64,000 bases of DNA, taken from positions 1,488,001 to 1,552,000 of the forward strand of contig CM073198.1 in assembly GCA_037042915.1 (NCBI GenBank), written 5' to 3'. This stretch comes from Auricularia sp. M13. Taxonomy: Eukaryota > Basidiomycota > Agaricomycetes > Auriculariales > Auriculariaceae. The position numbers and the translations under genes were made by a program. Under the pieces are notes generated by a model that was not told where the DNA came from, did not search any database, and saw nothing but the letters and a program-made list of their open reading frames with translations. This document shows positions 1 through 10,257 of the stretch, piece after piece; within the stretch, counting starts at the first letter, position 1, and each line of letters starts with the position of its first letter.

Positions 1-61
1 TCCCTACTCACTAAACTCTTACCGTGGACTTTTCACATGTGCTGGTCAAATGCACAGTGGA

Positions 62-143
62 GGGCTGGGCCTTGAACCAGTGACCTTTGGAGTCGTGCTC
101 AGAGATTGGTCAAGTGAAGTCTGCCGCTAGACCACCCAGTCCC
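62..143 (-). repeat. tRNA-derived sequence (SINE head or decayed tRNA)
   Basis: On the minus strand an A-box-like TGGTCTAGCGG is followed about 50 nt later by a B-box-like GGTTCAAGGCC. The outer ends can pair over CTGGG/CCCAG. The T arm is irregular and no clean anticodon arm can be drawn, so this is not called a working tRNA. A tRNA-derived SINE head or a tRNA relic both fit. The rest of 1-480 shows no supportable gene. Confidence 0.35.
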
Positions 144-521
144 CGATGCTGGTGTCTTCTTGTGTCCCTTTCTTCGCACTATTTTCATGACAGTGTGTGT
201 GTGGGTGTTGCCCAACTCATCTGGCCAGTGAGACGCTCAAGATTGCGCCTTGGATCGCTCGCAAAACACGATTCTGGACCAGTTTTGGCTATCTTGGCGA
301 ACGTAGGTGCACTTGAGCCGATGGGCAGTGTGAGATCCGAGTTGGGAACCCAACCAAGCGAGAAACCCAAACTTGGAAGAAAGAGAGAACCCACACAAGA
401 GAAAGAAAGGATGAGCCTGAGGCTCTGAATAAGTAAATTATGGTTGAAACCACAATTTATCTTTAACATGTGACAACAGCAATTCACGTTCAACCTACTG
501 CAGCAATTCACGTTCAACCTA

Positions 522-3491
522 CAGTCTCCACGCAAGCAAAGCAAAATAGTTTGGAGATAAGGCTACCAGGCATTATCCCTACAAAATTTTCTAAATCAAA
601 CATTGTTGAAAGCTTTATTGGAGTACTCTTTGCCTCTGAATAAATTGCCGGAATTTTTCGCGATGTTGGCGCTGCTGTGCGTGGACATCGGCAATGACCG
701 GAAGTTCCGGCTTCCGGTACGCAACACAAGATTGCATCGTCACTCGCACACACATGGATTTTCTGAGATGCGACACTTGAAACTACAACTACATGGCCTC
801 CCAATCATTGTCATCATCATCAGTCTGAGCCAAGTCCACGTCCATCGCGTCTGAGTCAGATTCATCAGATGAATCCTCAGCATCAGTCTCATCCCACATC
901 TGAGTGTCCTCCTCCTGGAGTTCCTCCTCATCAATCTGCTCTGGGTGTCTCTCCTTGCGCTTGTAGAGTGGATTGCGCGGCTTGGGAGGAAGGCCAAGGT
1001 TGCGACGCTTGCCGGGATTGGCAGAACGGATCTGCGTGCAAACTGCCTCCCACTGGCGCATCTCCTTGTGGTATTGCTCCCGCACCTTGGCCCTGCGCTC
1101 CTTCTCCAGCCTTGCAGCATCTTTAGCAACTTGTCTAGCAGCTCTGCGCCCCACTCGGTCATCAATAGCCTTAGTGCGCCGCTCCTGAGCATGCTGAACA
1201 AGTGCCACACTCTCGTCGCTAGTCAGGAGCACACCATTGCCAGACTTAAAGAGAACGGTCCGAACATCGTTCCGTTTCTTTGTCTTTGCAGTCAGGCGCT
1301 TGGTGAGCTTCCCGAGGTGAAGCCCCTGCAGTGCCATCAAGGCCTGAGACGAATGCAGTATGCGGTTCTGTGAGGCGTCGCGGCGCTGTGCTTTCCGGAG
1401 TGCGGCCTTCACAGCAGCGAGCTCACGAGAATCTCCGTGCGAAGCTTCGCCCATTTTCCAGTCTGGAGACGAGGTTGCTGGCTCGTGGAACGTTGGCGAA
1501 GGAAGCTTGTCGTCGGGAGTGACATCATCGTCAAGAAGGAATGCTGCCGACGTCTGTCGCAATAGACTCCTAGCAAGCTGACCCTGCTGTTCGGAGATGG
1601 TATGAGGCGCAGATGCATGCCTCTGAGGAGTAACAAGAGTCTGCGAAGTGTCCGAAACAGTGGCAGGCACTGCAGCTGCAGCGGGGATGGACTCGGGTGC
1701 CAGCGCCGTCATTATAGCTCGGACGGGGCTAGGTGTGGTTGGACCGAACCCTGGGCGTATCGAGTTTGCAACAGCGGGTTGCATCTGCTCTGCCTGAATG
1801 ACAGTTGCATCAACTGGCCAGACACCAGTCTTCCGGAATGCCTGCTGGATGAGAGCCGGTGTGAAAGTCTGACGCCAGGGTGTTTCGAACAGTGAGAGGA
1901 AGTCTGCCTTTGCTGCATGTCGGCCAGACTCCTCTTCGAACTTCTCAACAGCAGCAGAATATGCGAGCTTCAGCGGGCGAACATGACAACATCGAGGCCT
2001 TGCAGAGCATGCGTCGTGTGTGGGGGGTAGGCAAGGATCTCGATGTTATGCTCCTGAGCATACTGCAGTGCTTCGGCTGTGTAGTGAGAGCCATGACCGT
2101 CAACAATGAGAACCCGAACTTCTCCGTTGGGCGCCTTGTGACGAGTTTCAAGGTCAAACTGCTTGATCCAAGCAAGACCAATCACACCGTTATTGTAGCC
2201 TTTCTCAGACATGCCGATGCTGCAACCATGTTAGCATCGAAATATGTCTGCCAAATGAAGGATTGACTCACTGTGCTTTCAGCGGATTATTTTGCACCCA
2301 AGACGACATCAGGTTCTTGCCCTGGAAGATGACGGCAGGTGTAGGCGCAGTTCCATCTGCACAGATGGTGGCAATCACAGAAACAAGCTCACGGTTGTGA
2401 CTGCTCTGTATGTGCTGCACCTTCTTCTTATGGCCAGCAGCAGTCTTGCCCCCCGTCACCATCTGGCGCATGAGAACGGAAATCATGAAGCCAGACTCGT
2501 CCATAGCAAAAATGCGGCTGGGTGGAACCTCGCCATCGAGCAGTGTCTTTGCAAGCAGCGCAAACCAGCGCTGTACATGCTCCTGGGATAGACCGTTTGC
2601 ACGCGCTGTTTCCAGGGACCGCGTCCAGTAGCGTGCCAAGCGGTCCTCATGCCGCATGCGGAATCGGGACACCCAGTCTTTGCCAACACCCTTCCAGCCG
2701 GGCCCCATTTTGCCGAGCTTGCGAATCAGATAATTCGCAAGTTCTTCAATTTGGGAGTCCGTCAGAGGAAAGCCACGATCGGCCTGAGCAATGAGCCAAT
2801 CGACAAGTTGCTTTGATTCGGCGGGACCAAGCAGAGACTTTGCTGCATCCACCTGAGTGCGTGGTGGGCGGCCACTCAAGTAGTTGTAGAGATGGTCATA
2901 TTTGACTCCAGCCTTCGTAGCAAACGCTGAGATGCTGAGATTACTGCCAAGTTTCTGTTTCTCAATGTAGGAAGCAGCGGCAGCGGCAATCCGCTTCTCC
3001 TCCTCGATGCGGTTCCTCTGGCGCTGGAGCTTGGCACTGATACGACGGCCACCAGGCGGCATGGCTGGGACGATGGGACAACGATGGGAGCAGGTCAAGG
3101 AGGCCTGAACAGTCGGAGGTTGTGCCCGGCTGCCGCACCGGAACCACGAGGTCCCGGGCTCAATAGCTGGTGCAAAAACCCGAACAAAATCCGAATATGG
3201 GTTTAACAAGAGGTAATAAATGCCAATCCACAAATCACACATCTCTAAGTGACCCCTCGGGCTCACAGTGTGGCTCTGACTAACTGTAATTGCCTTTTTG
3301 GGCAATCGGCGGCACCTGTTTCAGCCACCGAATATTGCACGCTCACCCGATCATCAAGTTGTGCGGTTTACAGTTATAGACTACATGCACCATGCTCACA
3401 AAAAAAATTCAAGCTTATCGGTTAAATCCCAACAGCAGAGGGATCTTATCTTGTGTTGCTATACCCTTTTGCTTTGCGTGCGTGGAGACTG
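522..3491 (-). mobile_element. pogo-type Tc1/mariner DNA transposon, full length with TIRs
   Basis: The left end begins CAGTCTCCACGCAAGCAAAG at 522 and the right end is its inverted copy finishing GCGTGGAGACTG at 3491. The terminal inverted repeats are about 25 bp with one mismatch. TA flanks both ends (520-521 and 3492-3493), as expected of Tc1/mariner insertion. CAGT-type termini and a DD35D transposase with a CENP-B-like N-terminus place it in the pogo/Fot1 group. The internal gene occupies 789-3062 on the minus strand. The element looks recent in structure, but its gene carries a frameshift. Confidence 0.9.
789..3062 (-). pseudogene. pogo-type DD35D transposase, frameshifted
   Basis: This gene would cut and paste the surrounding element. 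Exon 1 runs from the ATG at 3062 to 2272 and encodes a basic N-terminus, a CENP-B/Tc5-type helix-turn-helix and the first catalytic Asp in FAMDESGF. A 52-nt intron (2271-2220, branch-like GCTAAC, TTGCAG acceptor) restores the phase into HIGMSEKGYNNGV. Exon 2 carries the second Asp in VDGHGSHY and the third 35 residues later in HALQGLD. Just after LDVVMFA, near 1975-1985, the homologous frame (PLKLAYSAAVEKF) continues one frame away, so one indel has broken the ORF. The tail is basic, then strongly acidic (EDSSDESDSDAMDVD). It was recognised by motifs, not by search. Confidence 0.85.
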
Positions 3492-3552
3492 TACTGCAGC
3501 AGTTTCACATTCAATCTATTACAACAATTCACATTCAACTTAGCCAAGACAA

Positions 3553-4580
3553 TCAATTACCAGACCAGTGAACATCACAGAGGTCGGTATGCGAGGCGAT
3601 TATGTTATCGACAGACCTCCAATAGCGCAGGAAAGAGTCTGACTTCCATCTACCACCCTTCTTGACAATCTCCACATCGACCCCAAGACGAAGGAGAGCA
3701 GTTGTGCCGCCGATGCGAAAGCAGTGGCCAGACACCTTCTTCATGCCCGCGGCCTCCCAAATCTCATTCAGCTGCGAGAGGAAAGTATTCTTCGTGAGCG
3801 CGACGAGATCATCGTGGGAATTGCGATAGGCGAACAGCGGGTCGTCAAGTCCAACGCGATTATCCGCAATATGCTCCTGCAAAGCAAAAGAAGGGTCGTT
3901 GTGATGCCTAGCAAGGCACACCGACTCTCCACGTCGCGCAGTTTTCGTCATCAGTAGCCACAACGTTGTCTCCTCGGTGGAGGCATGACCGCCGGTGTCG
4001 TGTCCCAACTTGAGATGTTTGCGCAGCGGCAAGCGCGATGAGTCGTATCGCCTCGTCAGAGATAGGACCTCGCCCAAGTGAAGCTGGCCCCAGAAGACGA
4101 CAAGAAGGGCAGCTGCCACACATTGGTCAAACGGCCGGTGCTCGTCGAGAGTGTTCAAAGCCTCATCAACCATTGCCATTGTGACCGGCAGCCTCGGCTC
4201 CAACCTCAACTCTGCAGGAGCCATCTGTGTGACCGCGTCCAGTATGCGCGTGAGCCACGGCGAGCCTTTCCAGTCGGCACCCTTCGATTCGTGCCAAAAA
4301 CGCAAGCCAGCCAGAGCGGACCGAGTAGTTCCTCCCGCATAAGCGCCAGCATATGACGCAGCAAAAGCGCACAGCAGCGGTTCAGCTACCGGCAGGTGGC
4401 GAGACTTGTCCGGAACGCGTTCCGTAGCACACCATTCGAGGAAACGGAAGAGTCTAGCATGATTGTAGCCAGCGCGTGTAGAGTCTGTGATAGCCGCATC
4501 GTGCACCGACATCGTTCGGCGCCAAGTCGCGTTGGAGAGCATGTCTAGCAGCTGACGGTTGCGGTCAAGCAGCAAGCAAC
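3553..4580 (-). mobile_element. Tyrosine recombinase fossil (DIRS/Ngaro-like or Crypton)
   Basis: About 340 minus-strand codons look like a fungal tyrosine recombinase: an N-terminal SAM-like helical part, then the catalytic core with the box HCFRIGGTTALL and a C-terminal GRWKSDSFLRYW. No reverse transcriptase or terminal repeat of its own is visible, so only a fragment is present. DIRS/Ngaro retroelements and Crypton DNA transposons both use such enzymes and cannot be separated here. Its 5' edge is fused at about 4580 to LINE sequence. Confidence 0.7.
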
Positions 4581-4585
4581 ACGTG

Positions 4586-6715
4586 TCACTCCATCCACTC
4601 CAGCATCTGCTCACCCCCTCGAGAGGAGTTGGCTGCAAACAAATCCCACACATGGTGGTGTTCATTCGCATCCATGGCAATGGCGATTGGCATGTCTGGA
4701 AGGTCAATGAGCTTGAAGCGCGCAAAAGTGCGGCCAAGTCGCTCAGCCCCCTCAGGAGCGTCCTCATTGTACATGAGGACAAGTAAGAACGCTGGACGCC
4801 TCCCTTGACGAATCTCAAGCATGAGAAAGTCAAGATCTTGGGCAAGGTCATAGCGGTTAAATACTTCAAAGTCATGCCGCGTCGCAGACGCATAGGCAAA
4901 GACGCGTGGCCTCTCAAGAGCAGGCACTACTTGAACAGGCAGGATGGGATACATGCCTGCTGGTTCTTTGACACAGTAGTGTGGCTCGTCTGGTTCATCA
5001 CCAACGCGCCACCACGGTTCAGTGACTAGATAAATATCAGATGCAAGAGGGGTCCCATAATGGGAGCCAGGAGTGAAGAGTGCAGACTGCGAGTCATTGA
5101 GACGTCGCACATTGGTCATGGAGACACAAATGGGGCGAGTGGTGTCTCTCATGCAGACTCAGTATCAGGCGCAGGTGTGTTGGGCTTGTCACCAGTGCTG
5201 CTTGCAGTTGCTGCAGCCTTGGCTGCGGCGTCTGCCTCTGAGCGAGAGTTAGTCCCCAGAGGGACGGCATTGCTGCCAGACACATTGGCCTTGGGGCCAA
5301 GTGCAGCTCTGCTCTTGGTGTGGCGCAGCTTGGGCGCAGTTGCAGCCTTGGGTGCATCATGTCTGGGCTTGCGCAGCGCCATGCGACGCCGCTGCCAGAT
5401 CTTGCACTGGGAGTCGCGCACAACATGTGCCCCACCACAATGAGGGCACTTGAGCTGAGTGTGCTCGCAGTGAGTTCCAGGTGCATGTGCAGAGCTGTAG
5501 AACTCGCACTCCATCTGCTCGCAAGTGTGGTTGGCAGTGGTGTGGGTGACAGCGAGCCGAACAGCAGCACTGGGCTTGACCATGAGGATTAGGCGGCGAG
5601 CGTCGTGGCGAGTAAGAGGAGTAGCTGGGGCTGGCACGCGGGGCACAGCGGGTGGTGGTGGATCTGACTTGGCAGCGCGAGCAGCATAGGAGTCCTTGGC
5701 AGGACGAGCAGGAGCAGCAGCAGCAGGCTGGGCAGCTGGGGCAGATGAGGTTGCAGAAGCAGAGCCACACCCAAGGGTGCCCTGAAGGGAGGCTACCATA
5801 GCAGAGAGCTTCTTTAGCTCCTCCTGCTGTGCAAGAAGCAGCTGGGAGGTGGAGGATTGCACCACAGAGCGGCAAAAGTCCTCAACTGCAGCTCCAGCAG
5901 CACTAGGAAAGCGGTCCTTGCGATCATAGATCACCTTGACCATGTCCAGGCAGTAGGTCAGGAAGGAAATAATGTCCCTAGCCTTCCTGGAGGTCACAGG
6001 CTTGGCATCCAGTTCAGCAGCAAGTGTATCAGGGTCCAGAGCATCAGAGTCATTCTGTGGCTCCATATCCTGGTCCTGGTCAGGAGCAACTGGCTGAGAG
6101 GGCAGAGCATCCCTAGGGGCACCCACAGCCGGAGTATCAGGCAGATTGAAGCTGAAGGTAGCCTGCCAGGCAGCAGGGGCAGGAGGAGAGGGTCCGGAAG
6201 TATCTGGAGCGGAGTTTGAAACCGATGAACATGCGGCCTCCTGAGGCAGTACCTCACCAGGGCTCAACCAGGCACCCTGGGAGCTAGCCCTTTCGGGTGG
6301 GAGGTGCTGGGAGGTGGTGGAGGGAATAGGACGGCTTTTTCTGCACTTTTTAGGCCCAGAAATGCGCCCAGGAGGTGGTGCAGACCCAGCAGAACCTGCA
6401 AGTTGCCCAGGACTAGCCAGAGCACCTACAGGCCGCTTAAGGGGGGCAAGGGAGGGGGGAGTGGTCCCAGAGGGAGGGCCAGGGCCAGAGGTGGAGCCAG
6501 GGGCAGTGGTGGGGGCTGGAGTGGCCAAGGCAGGTTGGGCTGGAGCACCCAAGGGCAAGCCCCACTGGGGAGCCATGAGCAGACTGGAGCCACTCTTTGG
6601 AGGGCCAGGGGGATAGGAGGAGGGCCAGTAGGGCGAGAGGTAGAGGACAGAGTGTGCCAGAAGTAGACTGACTCTGACCAGGTGGTGGTAAGAGTCCAAG
6701 AAGCTCTGCACTGGC
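4586..6715 (-). pseudogene. LINE ORF1 (zinc knuckles) plus start of ORF2 (AP-type endonuclease), truncated
   Basis: ORF1 here is a Pro/Ala-rich gag-like protein. Its C-terminus carries Cys/His knuckles (CEQMECEF and CPHCGGAHVVRDSQCKIW), expected to bind the element's own RNA. ORF1 stops at 5149 and ORF2 starts at 5152, so stop and start overlap as ATGA, the geometry for termination-reinitiation. ORF2 shows the first part of an endonuclease/exonuclease/phosphatase domain (start MRDTTRPICVSMTN, later DANEHHHVW) and ends abruptly at 4586, where tyrosine-recombinase sequence begins. The upstream end at 6715 is a join to a second partial copy, so the true ORF1 start is missing. Confidence 0.75.
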
Positions 6716-7169
6716 AGGATGGGATACATGCCTGCTGGTTCTTTGACAGAGTAGTGTGGCTCGTCTGGTTTATCACCAACTCGCCACCACGGTTCAGTGA
6801 CCAGATAAATATCAGATGCAAGAGGGGTCCCATAATGGGAGCCAGGAGTGAAGAGTGCAGACTGCGAGTCATTGAGACATCGCACATTGGTCATGGAGAC
6901 ACGAATGGGGCGAGGGGTGTCTCTCATGCAGACTCAGTGTCAGGCGCAGGTGTGCTGGGCTTGTCATGAGTGCTGCTTGCAGTTGCTGCTGCCTTGGCCG
7001 CGGCATCTGCCTCTGAGCAAGAGTTGGTCCCCACAGGGACGGCATTGCTGCCAGACACATTGGCCTTGGGACCAAGTGCAACTCTGCTCTTGGTGCGGCG
7101 CAGCTTGGGCGCAGTTGCAGCCTTGGGTGCATCATGTCTGGGCTTGCGCAGCGCCATGCGACGCCGCTG
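6716..7169 (-). repeat. 454-bp direct duplicate of 4941-5394
   Basis: This stretch aligns without visible gaps to 4941-5394, offset by 1775 bp, with scattered substitutions. Both copies contain the ORF1 C-terminus, the ATGA junction and the first ORF2 residues (MRDTPRPIRVSMTN here). The matches end sharply, on the left before AGGATGGGATACATGC and on the right after ACGCCGCTG. Either template switching during insertion or a second nested LINE copy would produce it. Confidence 0.8.
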
Positions 7170-7856
7170 TTCTTTGCTGACAACTCTTCAGCTGTTGAGG
7201 CCATTGTCAAGGAGCGTCCTGCTTCTGCCCAGCAGTTTTCCATTTCTTTCTGCAAGCATGCTCGTGACTTCCTTGCTGCTGATGCTTCTCATGAGGTGAC
7301 CATCTCTTGGGTCCCCAGCCATATTGGCATAAGGGGCAATGAGTGTGCAGATGAGTTAGCCAAGGAGGCAGCTCACATGCAAGGTCCCTCATGGGCTACT
7401 GTGTCCCACCTCAAAAGACGTGCCAAGGAGCGTGTCATGGAGACTTGGATAGAGGAGTGGGCAGAGTCACCTCCTCGGGGTTTGTATGCCAGGGCAGCCT
7501 ATGGGCCACCCAAAAGGCGCCCTCCACCTCACTTTGGTGAGCTGCCTCGCCGTCTTTATGGACTGGTCATGCAGTGCCGCCTTGGACATGCGTTCATGGG
7601 CGAGTACTATCAGCGCCATGTTCCCACTGAAGATGTGACTTGCCCTTGTGGACACCACTTGCAGACACGCGATCACATCCTTAGAGATTGCGAGCGCCAT
7701 GACGAGCACTATCACCACTTTGCCTCCTTCAAGCCTGACCTGCTCGGGACGCATGCGCTACTCAGTACGCGCAAGGGCATATCTGCCTTGGCCAAATTCA
7801 TCCACTCGTCAGGTGTGTTCACCAAAACTGGTGAGCCACCGCCGCGGGACCCTTAG
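7170..7856 (+). pseudogene. LINE ORF2 C-terminus: RNase H end and cysteine cluster
   Basis: The open frame begins in the middle of an RNase H domain (FADNSSAVEAI, then SWVPSHIGIRGNECADELA with the final His and Asp). It continues to a C-terminal zinc-binding cluster CPCGHHLQTRDHILRDC and stops at 7856. This is the usual end of a Tad-like LINE ORF2, with RNase H after the reverse transcriptase. The upstream part is missing because the inverted ORF1/ORF2 segment is joined at 7169. Confidence 0.8.
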
Positions 7857-8340
7857 GGTTGGGAGGACCATGAGCTGCGCCGTGGCTCCACATGGCTTTG
7901 ACCATGTTGCGGTGTGCCTTTGTCTGTAGGCTACAGACAGCCCCACCCATCCAGACTCTGCCCTCTACCCTCTATCAGTCTCTAAGATACTTTTCTTGCT
8001 TGTCTTAAGAGACAGACTCACTGTGGCCCCTTAGGGCCACATGCAGCTGCCTACTTGCTAACATCTGCTTGCTCATTAGCGAGCTGGTCACTTCATGTGC
8101 TGATGAGGCGCATGAAGTTATGGTATGTTTGTATATTTTTATTTATTCTATGCCCCTATGCCCCCATACCCCTATGGAACTGCGCTCACAACTTTGTTAC
8201 ACCCAGAATCCACACCAGTTTGCACTAGATCCCTCTACACCTCTGTTACGACCCCCCCCCCCCTTGCCTGCCCCATGTTGACCCATTGGAATGTACTTTG
8301 TACAGACCACAGCGTCTTGGCTCTGTATTTGTAGCCTCCT
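7857..8340 (+). other. LINE 3' UTR, no gene
   Basis: There is no coding potential after the ORF2 stop. The stretch is pyrimidine-rich with runs of CCCCTATG and a C homopolymer near 8250. It most likely belongs to the LINE up to about 8335-8345, where sequence ahead of a splice acceptor begins. Confidence 0.5.
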
Positions 8341-8380
8341 TACGCTGTCTAAAATTCAAGAATTTCTCTCTCTCTCCCCC

Positions 8381-10009
8381 AGACGAGAAGGACAAGACGT
8401 ACTTCACGCAGAACGAGCGCAGCCGGCTGCGGCCGCTGTAAGACAAGTTCAGTGGCGAGGAGGCCGTCCGGGAAATTCTTGAAAAATACTTCGTCGACTA
8501 TCCCCATGGCAGCTGGAACATGTCACCCAACGAGCTTGCCAATCGTAGCAACGACATCTTCAAGCAGATCAACCAATATGTGAGTTTTGCCGCTCGACGG
8601 CGGCGAACTGACCACCGCCCATTCGAGCTATCTCGAGTCTCGTCAGGGCATCTCGACCCTCATTGCGCTCGGACATGCACGCCTTCCCAACCCCCGTCGC
8701 TGTCATTGAGTCCTCACACGCGGCCAGCTTCTTCATGGACAAATGTTGCCTCACCAATGACAAGGTCATGACGATGTACATCGACCACACGCTGTAAGTG
8801 ATATCGGGTGGCCTTAACGTACTGACGATATCTCTAGCAATGCCGCCTCTAATCGTTATGGGTATGCGCGTGCAGTTGCACTCGCCCAACACCTCAGCAT
8901 CAACCTGCCGCCACCTCCTGCTCATATCAAGGAGGCCTTGTTTGTCAAGTCAATCGGCACTGTGAAGGACACACGCGTTTCCAAGGCCTCTGCCGACGGA
9001 GAGCTTGCCGACGAACATCCCGCTGACGAACATCCCGCCGGCGGCGACGATGCCCCGTCATCAACTGCTCCTACATTGTCTAGGGCGCGCCGTGGCGCGG
9101 TGAAGAACCATGTCACCGCAGTTCAGGCTGCCAACTTCCGCAGGTCAACGCTCGTCGGCCAGGTCAAGGTGGAGGATATAGCCGTCGACATCAACAAGCC
9201 TGATGTACTATGCCTGCCCACAATGCGCGAGCCACTAACCTGAAGACACTGCTCGCCATCAAGTTCGTTCAACCTGACCACCTACCCCAGCCTCGCCCGC
9301 TGCCAACGGTCTTCCGTCAACAGTGGTTGGTCGCCGACTTGCAGGACAGTTTTGTCAGGCTGATGAAGTGTAAGTACTGCCGCTGAATGATGCTCAAAGG
9401 CTCACACATGCGATAGCCGTCGGCATTTCGATCAAGCCAACAGGAAACCAAGTCCCGATGGCCAAGGTCTGCAAGGAGCTCATCCTGCAGAAGAAGACCC
9501 TCGTTGGCTCACCGGCAACTGGGCTCATTCCGTTTGCCGAGGCGCGGGACGTCAAGAAGTGTTCATTCGACAGCATGGACATGGCCAGCGTGATGATTAT
9601 GGCGACTTGTGCAATCGAAGACTGGCTGGCGGTCTGCGACGCCATCGAGCTGCTGGTCTCGCTGCAGAAGCAGCTGGCCAAGATTCCGCTGCTCGAGGGG
9701 TTGCAGAAGCGCTTCACGGACTACTACACGGACCTCCACATTGCCCGGTCGCCCATGCCAAAGCACCTCATTGTGCTGACCGAGCCGTTTGTCGCAGGCA
9801 CGCCAGGGGTGCCGCCAGGCTGGATCAGAACCCGTCGCGCTCTATGCGACAACGGTCTCCTGCTCAGCATGCCCACGTCGTATGTCAGGTCCCTCGACCG
9901 CCTGTCAAGTTTGCCCGTTGTCAAGGGCAGCAACACCAGCTATAACGACACAGCAGAATCTGAGGACAGCGAAACAGAGGCTGCCGCCGCCCCCCGGTCG
10001 GACCCCTAG
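8381..10009 (+). pseudogene. Spliced gene of unknown function, 5'-truncated, with one in-frame stop
   Basis: Coding starts after a strong acceptor (TCTCTCTCCCCCAG) at about 8380, so the first exon lies under or beyond the LINE. The first visible exon reads DEKDKTYFTQNERSRLRPL, then an in-frame TAA, then DKFSGEEAVREIL up to GTGAGT at 8580. Later exons read ASRPSLRSDMHAFPTPVAVIES and LNAASNRYGYARAVALAQHL, followed by a short intron after NKPD, and a last exon from about 9417 to the TAG at 10009. No catalytic motif is recognised. The arrangement resembles expanded families of unknown proteins near transposons in Agaricomycetes (recollection, not a search). The last codons lie inside a GTGCGCA repeat module that appears to have replaced the native C-terminus. 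Confidence 0.55.
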
Positions 10010-10098
10010 AAAACCGTGCGCAGGGTCCGTGCGCATCCGTGCGCAAGAATATCCGTGCGCAGAACTTCTGTGCGCAGGGTTAGAACTTTTGTGCACAT
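10001..10098 (+). repeat. GTGCGCA repeat module
   Basis: The module opens GACCCCTAGAAAACCGTGCG and holds GTGCGCA at 10016, 10029, 10039, 10055 and 10070, plus GTGCACA at 10091. Its start is shared with the module at 11341, including the first 13-nt spacing. It supplies the stop codon of the upstream gene. Confidence 0.75.
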
Positions 10099-10257
10099 GA
10101 GTTTATTACCATTTGCAAAAGTAATGAGACTCGCCGAAAGTCCGCGCAGGAAATGTTTGGCTCATCCCGACTTTTCCCACGGTACCACGAACGCGCGCAC
10201 CGCACCGCCGACGACAGCGCAGCACTGGGAGCACTTCGACCATCCATTCCCATTCTA

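Larger units (their letters stand above)
478..3540. repeat. 24-bp tandem repeat split by a transposon
   Basis: Two units of a 24-bp repeat (core CAGCAATTCACGTTCAAC) lie at about 478-521. Two diverged units (cores CAGCAGTTTCACATTCAAT and CAACAATTCACATTCAAC) lie at about 3492-3540. The pogo-type element at 522-3491 sits between them at a TA inside the unit, so the array predates the insertion. Confidence 0.75.
4586..8340. mobile_element. Tad-like LINE with inverted 5' part and internal duplication
   Basis: A non-LTR retrotransposon lies here in two orientations. From 7170 rightward (plus strand) is the 3' end: RNase H, the C-terminal cysteine cluster and the 3' UTR. From 7169 leftward (minus strand) are the end of ORF1 and start of ORF2 in two partial copies. 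The head-to-head join at 7169/7170 is the arrangement left by twin-primed LINE insertion, although a later rearrangement cannot be excluded. Most of ORF2, including the reverse transcriptase, is absent. The exact 3' end is not clear; the next supported exon starts at 8381. Confidence 0.75.

Noticed and set aside
62-143. Functional tRNA gene
   Set aside because: The T arm is irregular and no acceptable anticodon arm can be drawn.
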